Shown here: piece by piece, positions 5,141 to 8,474 of the stretch
Layout of the letters: the number at the start of each line of letters is the position of its first letter
Numbering within the stretch: position 1 is the first letter of the stretch
From: an uncultured Collinsella sp.
GTDB taxonomy: Bacteria > Actinomycetota > Coriobacteriia > Coriobacteriales > Coriobacteriaceae
Length of the DNA: 8,474 nucleotides
Reading direction: 5' to 3'
NCBI GenBank assembly: GCA_902469555.1
Contig: CABRDB010000022.1
Coordinates: 1 to 8,474 of the forward strand
Notes under the pieces: model-generated
Database searches by the model: none
Told to the model about the DNA's origin: nothing
The model's input: only the letters and a program-made list of their open reading frames with translations
Program-made: the position numbers and the translations under genes

Positions 5141-7171
5141 CTACAGCTCGTTGGCCGCGTGATATGCCGTGCGAATGGCGCTCGCAATGTCGGCGGTGCG
5201 CTCGCCCGAGCAGTCGCCCACGCGGGTCACGGGCACCGTCACGCCATCCAAGTCAAACGCGTTGGCCTTGGAGCCCACGGCCATCACCACGTAATCGCAG
5301 GCGATTTTTACCGGCTCCTCGGCGCCGTCCTCGGTGGTGTGAACAGCCTCCACGCCCTCGTCGGTAATGGCGGTCAGGCGGGTCTTCACGTGCTGCTCCA
5401 CGTTGTGCTCGGCAAAGTCGCTCATGATCAGCGGCAGAATGGTCTCGGACTCGCCCGCGGCAATCTTGTCGAGCATCTCCACGATCGCCACCTCGCAGCC
5501 GTGCTGCAGCAGGTACTCGGCAGTCTCGGTGCCCACCAGGCCACCGCCAATGACGGCGACGCGGCCCGTAAGCTCCACCTTGCCGGCCAGCACGTCCCAG
5601 CTCGAGACGACCTTGTCCGAATCGGCGCCCGGAACGGGAATGACCACGTCGTGTGCGCCCACAGCCACAATCGCGGCGTCGGCGGCGTTGAGGTCCGCGG
5701 GGCTAGCGACGTGGTTGAGCTCGACCTTCACGCCCAGGCCAGGCAGAATCTTCTCGTAGTACTCGACCGAGCGCATGATCTCGTCCTTGCGCGGGGGCGC
5801 GGCCGCCAGCACAATCTGGCCGCCCAGATGGTCGCTCGCCTCGTAGACGGTCACGTCGTAGCCGCGCTTGGCTGCCACGCGCGCGGCCTCCAGGCCGGCA
5901 ATACCGCCGCCCACCACGGCGATCTTCTTGTCGCCCTCGCCCGGCTTAATGGCTATGGTCGCCTCGTCACCGTTCTCGGCGTTGAGCACGCACGAGATGT
6001 ACTTGCGGTTTTGAATCGCGTCGACGCAGCCCTTGTTGCAGTTGAGGCACTCGCGGATGGGCTCACCCGTGGCGGCCTTCAGCGCAATGTCGGGGTCGCA
6101 CATGAGCGAGCGGCCATAGGCGATGATGTCGGCGGCGCCGTCTTCCAGAATCTTCTCGCCGGCCTCGACCGAAACCACGCGGCCCACGGTTGCCACCGGC
6201 ACGGAGACCAGGGCCTTGACGCGCTCGGCCACGGGCAGCGTCCAGTTGTAGGGCATGGCGCCCATGGGCGGAATGGTGTCGCCCATGTTGCCGGTGTGGT
6301 TGGCCTGTGCGACCTGGATCATATCGATGCCCGCGCCCTCGAGCAGCTTGGCGAACTCGCAGGCCTCGTCGGGCTGCAGGCCGCCCTTGCCGCGCGGCGT
6401 GCCGTCGGGGTTCTCCATGATCACGGGGAGCTTGTACTCCACCATCAGCTGCGGCGCGGCTTCCTTAATGGCAGCGACGACCTCCAGCGCGTAGCGAACG
6501 CGGTTCTCGAACGAGCCGCCGTACTCGTCGGTGCGCTGGTTGAGGATGGCCGAGCACAGCGAACCTACCAGGCGGTCGCCGTGGACCTCGATGGCATCGA
6601 TCCCGGCCTGCTGCGCGCGAGCGGCCGAGGCGGCGATAGCCTCCTTGATCTGGGTGAGCTGCTCCACACTCGCCTCGTTCACAAAGTGCTGCATGTCGTG
6701 GTGCAGCTTGGCGTAGGCCTGGTTGCGGATCTCGTTGGACTCGGCCATCTTGGCGGCAAAGGTCTCCTCGTCGCCGGCGGCCTTGGCCTCCTGCGCGGCC
6801 TTGGCGGCGGCCATGGATCCCATGACCATGCGGCCGACACCGGGCACGTCGTACTCGGGGTGGAACAGCTGCAGCGCGACCTTGGCGCCGTGCTTGTGGA
6901 CGGCATCGGCCAGGGCCTTAAACGTGGGGATTTGGGCGTCGGTCGCCAGCTTGGGCGTGGGGCTTGCGGTCATGACGGGAGCAACGTCGCCGATGACGAT
7001 GTAACTCACGCCGCCACGGGCCAAGCGCTCGTAAAAAGCCAGGCTGCGCTCGCCAATGGAGCCGTCACGCTCCTCGTAGCCGGTGGTCAGCGGCGGAAAC
7101 ATAATGCGGTTTTTGAGCTCAAGGGGGCCAACCGTAATGGGCTGAAGCAGCTTGGATGCAGGTGCGGTCAT
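5141..7171 (-). CDS. Old Yellow Enzyme-type NAD(P)H:flavin oxidoreductase with 4Fe-4S cluster and FAD/NAD domains (2,4-dienoyl-CoA reductase architecture)
   Basis: A 676-residue flavoprotein; numbering here is for the frame opened at 7177. Residues about 10-375 form an FMN-binding TIM barrel (VGPLELKNRIMFPP at the start, RTDEYGGSFENRVRY at 215-229). C377, C380, C384 and C396 form the CX2CX3CX11C ligand set of the 4Fe-4S cluster. GGGIAG at 423-428 binds FAD and GGGLVG at 544-549 the nicotinamide cofactor, with E567 ending the second strand, which favours NADH. Hydride would run NAD(P)H to FAD to Fe-S to FMN to an activated C=C bond. Two oddities: a helical Ala/Glu/Lys-rich insertion at about 121-165, and EVHGDRLVGSL at 197-207 where E. 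coli FadH has GYLIN with its catalytic Tyr. H294 may match the FadH active-site His. The substrate is unknown; fatty dienoyl-CoA should not be assumed. The gene stands alone between its own leader and terminator. The ATG at 7171 is preferred over 7177 by ribosome binding site spacing. Confidence 0.88.
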   Translation of the reverse strand: MTAPASKLLQPITVGPLELKNRIMFPPLTTGYEERDGSIGERSLAFYERLARGGVSYIVIGDVAPVMTASPTPKLATDAQIPTFKALADAVHKHGAKVALQLFHPEYDVPGVGRMVMGSMAAAKAAQEAKAAGDEETFAAKMAESNEIRNQAYAKLHHDMQHFVNEASVEQLTQIKEAIAASAARAQQAGIDAIEVHGDRLVGSLCSAILNQRTDEYGGSFENRVRYALEVVAAIKEAAPQLMVEYKLPVIMENPDGTPRGKGGLQPDEACEFAKLLEGAGIDMIQVAQANHTGNMGDTIPPMGAMPYNWTLPVAERVKALVSVPVATVGRVVSVEAGEKILEDGAADIIAYGRSLMCDPDIALKAATGEPIRECLNCNKGCVDAIQNRKYISCVLNAENGDEATIAIKPGEGDKKIAVVGGGIAGLEAARVAAKRGYDVTVYEASDHLGGQIVLAAAPPRKDEIMRSVEYYEKILPGLGVKVELNHVASPADLNAADAAIVAVGAHDVVIPVPGADSDKVVSSWDVLAGKVELTGRVAVIGGGLVGTETAEYLLQHGCEVAIVEMLDKIAAGESETILPLIMSDFAEHNVEQHVKTRLTAITDEGVEAVHTTEDGAEEPVKIACDYVVMAVGSKANAFDLDGVTVPVTRVGDCSGERTADIASAIRTAYHAANEL

Positions 7172-7177
7172 GGACAT

Positions 7178-7184
7178 TCCTCTC
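7178..7184 (-). promoter_or_regulatory. Ribosome binding site deciding the flavoprotein start
   Basis: The reverse strand reads GAGAGGA directly abutting the ATG at 7177, which is too close for use. The same site is 7 bases (counted from the GG) from the next ATG at 7171, in frame two codons later. The second ATG is therefore the likely start. Confidence 0.65.
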
Positions 7185-7191
7185 TTGTAGG

Positions 7192-7212
7192 CGCGGCGGC
7201 GATGTTGCCGCG
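7192..7212 (-). promoter_or_regulatory. Small leader hairpin ahead of the flavoprotein gene
   Basis: On the reverse strand CGCGGC and GCCGCG pair across a 9-base loop, ending 7 bases before the ribosome binding site. It could affect message stability or initiation. No known riboswitch pattern is recognised. Confidence 0.35.
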
Positions 7213-7223
7213 TAGTTGTCTAG

Positions 7224-7253
7224 AGGATATGGCATGGGAGCACGGCGGCGCAA
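7224..7253 (-). promoter_or_regulatory. Weak candidate promoter of the flavoprotein gene
   Basis: On the reverse strand TTGCGC (7253-7248), 18 bases of spacer and TATCCT (7229-7224) lie about 50 bases before the start codon. Each hexamer matches consensus only partly. It is the best pair found between the repeat array and the gene. Confidence 0.3.
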
Positions 7254-7312
7254 CGGAAATCGGCGAATATCAGGTGGCGGCAGGTAGATGGGGGTGGGCG
7301 GGGCGGCCCGTC

Positions 7313-7535
7313 GGTTTGTCTCAATCTGTAACAGTTACTCGGCAAAACTGGGTCTTACTGTTACAGATCGAGACAAACCAAACCCGCCTGCTAGAAAATC
7401 TCAATCTATAACAACAACTCGGCAAAATCCGTCCCTCGTGTTACAGATTTAGACAAACACGACCCAACCCACCGGTATATCTCGATCTGTAACACCTAGC
7501 CGCCCAAATCGGGTCTAGATGTTACAGATCGAGAT
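7313..7535. repeat. Six-arm palindromic repeat array (three hairpin units), 40-bp period
   Basis: A 15-bp arm, TGTTACAGATYGAGA or its complement, occurs six times in strictly alternating orientation: 7319-7333 (-), 7359-7373 (+), 7399-7413 (-), 7439-7453 (+), 7480-7494 (-) and 7520-7534 (+). Gaps between arms are 25, 25, 25, 26 and 25 bases. Arms pair as three hairpins centred near 7346, 7426 and 7507. In the first the pairing extends to 22 bp (7313-7334 with 7358-7379, one mismatch); the third is perfect over 16 bp (7479-7494 with 7520-7535) and continues into CTAG after one mismatch; the second is the most diverged. The three 25-base loops resemble each other around CGGCAAAA. The array lies between the tRNA terminator and the flavoprotein leader and encodes no protein. 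It resembles REP/BIME-type intergenic palindromes in layout, but I cannot name a family. Confidence 0.92.
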
Positions 7536-7581
7536 TTTGTTTGAGAGGCCGAGAATTGGACCGAAAACACGGTCCCGAAAT

Positions 7582-7614
7582 AACAAAAAAGCTCGCCGGC
7601 TAGGCCGACGAGCT
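7582..7614 (-). terminator. Rho-independent terminator of the initiator tRNA
   Basis: On the reverse strand an 11-bp stem AGCTCGTCGGC/GCCGGCGAGCT (one U-G pair) with loop CTA runs into TTTTTT and then GTTA. It begins about 10 bases after the tRNA 3' end, so the tRNA is transcribed alone and transcription should mostly stop before the repeat array. Confidence 0.88.
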
Positions 7615-7623
7615 GCAAGTTCT

Positions 7624-7700
7624 TGGTCGCGGGGGCAGGATTTGAACCTACGACCTCCGGGTTATGAGCCCGGCGAGCTACCAGACTGCTCCACCCCGCA
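7624..7700 (-). tRNA. Initiator tRNA-fMet (CAU anticodon)
   Basis: A 77-base cloverleaf on the reverse strand: acceptor TGCGGGG/CCCCGCG, D arm GAGC/GCTC, anticodon stem CCGGG/CCCGG enclosing CTCATAA with anticodon CAU, and T arm GTAGG-TTCAAAT-CCTGC. The discriminator is A73 and the terminal CCA is encoded (forward TGG at 7624-7626). Initiator identity is shown by the three consecutive G-C pairs next to the anticodon loop and by the absence of a Watson-Crick pair at 1-72 (U1 opposite G72), the position used to keep initiators out of elongation and to allow formylation. Sequence closely follows the E. coli fMet tRNA, including the TGGTAGCTC D loop. It is a single gene with its own promoter and terminator. 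Confidence 0.95.
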
Positions 7701-7731
7701 ATGTCTGGGCGCCTCATGTGCGCAAGAAAGA

Positions 7732-7760
7732 ATATTACGCGGGAGTTCGGTAAACGGCAA
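7732..7760 (-). promoter_or_regulatory. Promoter of the initiator tRNA gene
   Basis: On the reverse strand TTGCCG (7760-7755), exactly 17 bases of spacer, then TAATAT (7737-7732). Transcription would begin about 25-30 bases ahead of the mature tRNA 5' end. Strength and position fit a highly expressed stable RNA gene. Confidence 0.65.
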
Positions 7761-7853
7761 GGAAAATCTCGTAGAGCATAATTCCTTCATATTTAAAACC
7801 CCTCAGCCCCTATCACCGTAAACGAATCGCGGCCGAGCGCCGTCGACGGCGCG

Positions 7854-7861
7854 TATACAAT
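7854..7861 (+). promoter_or_regulatory. Candidate -10 of coaX
   Basis: TATACAAT lies 36 bases before the coaX start codon and contains the hexamer TACAAT (five of six matches). No good -35 is seen at the usual distance. CATAAT at 7777-7782 is an alternative -10 further upstream. Confidence 0.3.
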
Positions 7862-7897
7862 GGTGCGCGTCCTTTTATGCCAACACCGGGAGTAGAC

Positions 7898-8474
7898 ATG
7901 CTGCTCGCTATCGATATGGGAAACACGCAGACGGCCATGGGCCTGTTTGACGGAGACGAGCTGGTGCAGTCGTGGCGCATGCCCACCGACCGCTCTTATA
8001 CCGCCGACGAGATCCATGTGCGCCTGATGGGTTTCTTTAAGATGTACGGCCTTTCGCTCGACGCGGTCGACGCGATCGCCTTTGCGGGCGTGGTGCCGCA
8101 GCTCTCGCGCGAATGGCACGCCGTGGCCGACCGCATTGCCGCAGATGCCATCGTCATCGGACCGCAGACGGCCGCGGTGACCAAGCTGCGCGCGGCGCGT
8201 CCCCAGGCCGTAGGTGCCGACCGCGTCGCTAACGCCGTTGCGGCCGAAACTTTCTACGGCGCGCCGGCAATCGTGGTGGACTTTGGCACCGCGACCAATA
8301 TCGACGTCATCGATGAGGACGGTTATTACATTGGTGGAGCGATTGCGCCGGGCATCCGCATTTCGATGGACGCGCTCGCCGCCCGAGCCGCCAAGCTCGC
8401 CAGCGTGCCGCTCGAGGCGCCCGAGCACGCCATCGGCCGCGATACCGAGGAGTGCATCAAGGTCGGCGCCGTGA
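7898..8474 (+). CDS. coaX: Type III pantothenate kinase, partial at 3' end
   Basis: CoaX phosphorylates pantothenate with ATP in the first step of coenzyme A synthesis in the cytoplasm; type III enzymes belong to the ASKHA fold, are not feedback-inhibited by CoA and usually need a monovalent cation. The frame runs open to the window edge with 192 codons of an expected total of roughly 255. Motifs in order: DMGNT at residues 6-10 (phosphate 1), GADR at 106-109 (pantothenate site, with D108 as the usual catalytic Asp region), DFGTAT at 128-133 (phosphate 2), and GGAIAPG at 146-152. IGRDTEECIKVGAV at the edge matches the conserved segment before the C-terminal region. The ATG has GGGAG about 6 bases upstream. 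It is divergent from the tRNA with about 200 bases between. All visible key residues are present, so the enzyme looks functional. Confidence 0.95.
   Translation, partial: MLLAIDMGNTQTAMGLFDGDELVQSWRMPTDRSYTADEIHVRLMGFFKMYGLSLDAVDAIAFAGVVPQLSREWHAVADRIAADAIVIGPQTAAVTKLRAARPQAVGADRVANAVAAETFYGAPAIVVDFGTATNIDVIDEDGYYIGGAIAPGIRISMDALAARAAKLASVPLEAPEHAIGRDTEECIKVGAV

Noticed and set aside
5159..7411. Forward-strand open frame of 750 codons opposite the flavoprotein
   Set aside because: It is antisense to a gene with complete cofactor motifs. Its His/Gly/Leu/Val-rich translation has no recognisable domain and runs into the repeat array. This is a high-GC shadow frame.
7319..7534. CRISPR array
   Set aside because: Repeats are only 15 bp, alternate in orientation, and the in-hairpin gaps resemble each other instead of being unique spacers. 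No cas gene is present.
7519..7821. Forward-strand 100-codon frame containing GQDLNLRPPGYEPGELP
   Set aside because: That peptide is the well-known false translation of the strand opposite a tRNA gene. It coincides with the initiator tRNA here.
7793..8428. Reverse-strand 211-codon frame opposite coaX
   Set aside because: The forward frame has all CoaX motifs in order and a proper ribosome binding site. The reverse frame has no recognisable content.

Overview
The window is high-GC bacterial DNA with dense reverse-strand coding. Gene content, GC-rich codon use and the style of the proteins fit an anaerobic gut actinobacterium of the Coriobacteriia, most likely Collinsella or a close relative. 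This placement rests on recognition of the protein types, not on a search.

Layout, left to right. (1) Positions 1-4009, reverse strand: the first three genes of an operon for a membrane-bound group 4 (Ech/Hyf-like) [NiFe] hydrogenase-type complex. In transcription order these are a single 960-residue protein joining the antiporter-like subunit (EchA/HyfB/NuoL type) to the NuoH-like subunit (EchB/HyfC type), a NuoB/EchC-like iron-sulfur small subunit, and a NuoC/EchD-like subunit cut by the window edge. The genes are 12 bases apart or overlap by one base, and the order matches echA-B-C-D. The catalytic large subunit would lie beyond position 1. (2) Positions 4010-5024: a regulatory stretch holding a candidate operon promoter with short palindromes, then an orphan double helix-turn-helix gene of the IS150/IS3 OrfA type with its own terminator, then an AT-rich gene-free stretch with three short inverted repeats. 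(3) Positions 5025-7171, reverse strand: a three-domain flavoprotein of the Old Yellow Enzyme/2,4-dienoyl-CoA reductase architecture (FMN barrel, 4Fe-4S cluster, FAD and NAD(P)H domains) with an altered active-site segment and its own terminator. (4) Positions 7313-7535: an array of six 15-bp arms in alternating orientation at a 40-bp period, forming three hairpin units. This is the most unusual structure in the window. (5) Positions 7582-7760, reverse strand: an initiator tRNA (fMet) with encoded CCA, a good promoter and a strong terminator. (6) Positions 7898-8474, forward strand: the first 192 codons of coaX, type III pantothenate kinase, divergent from the tRNA.

How they work together: the hydrogenase-like subunits would form a membrane complex that passes electrons from a low-potential donor through iron-sulfur clusters, coupled to ion movement through the fused membrane protein. 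The flavoprotein is probably an independent NAD(P)H-driven reductase of an unknown unsaturated substrate. coaX (coenzyme A synthesis) and the initiator tRNA are housekeeping genes with no evident link to the rest.
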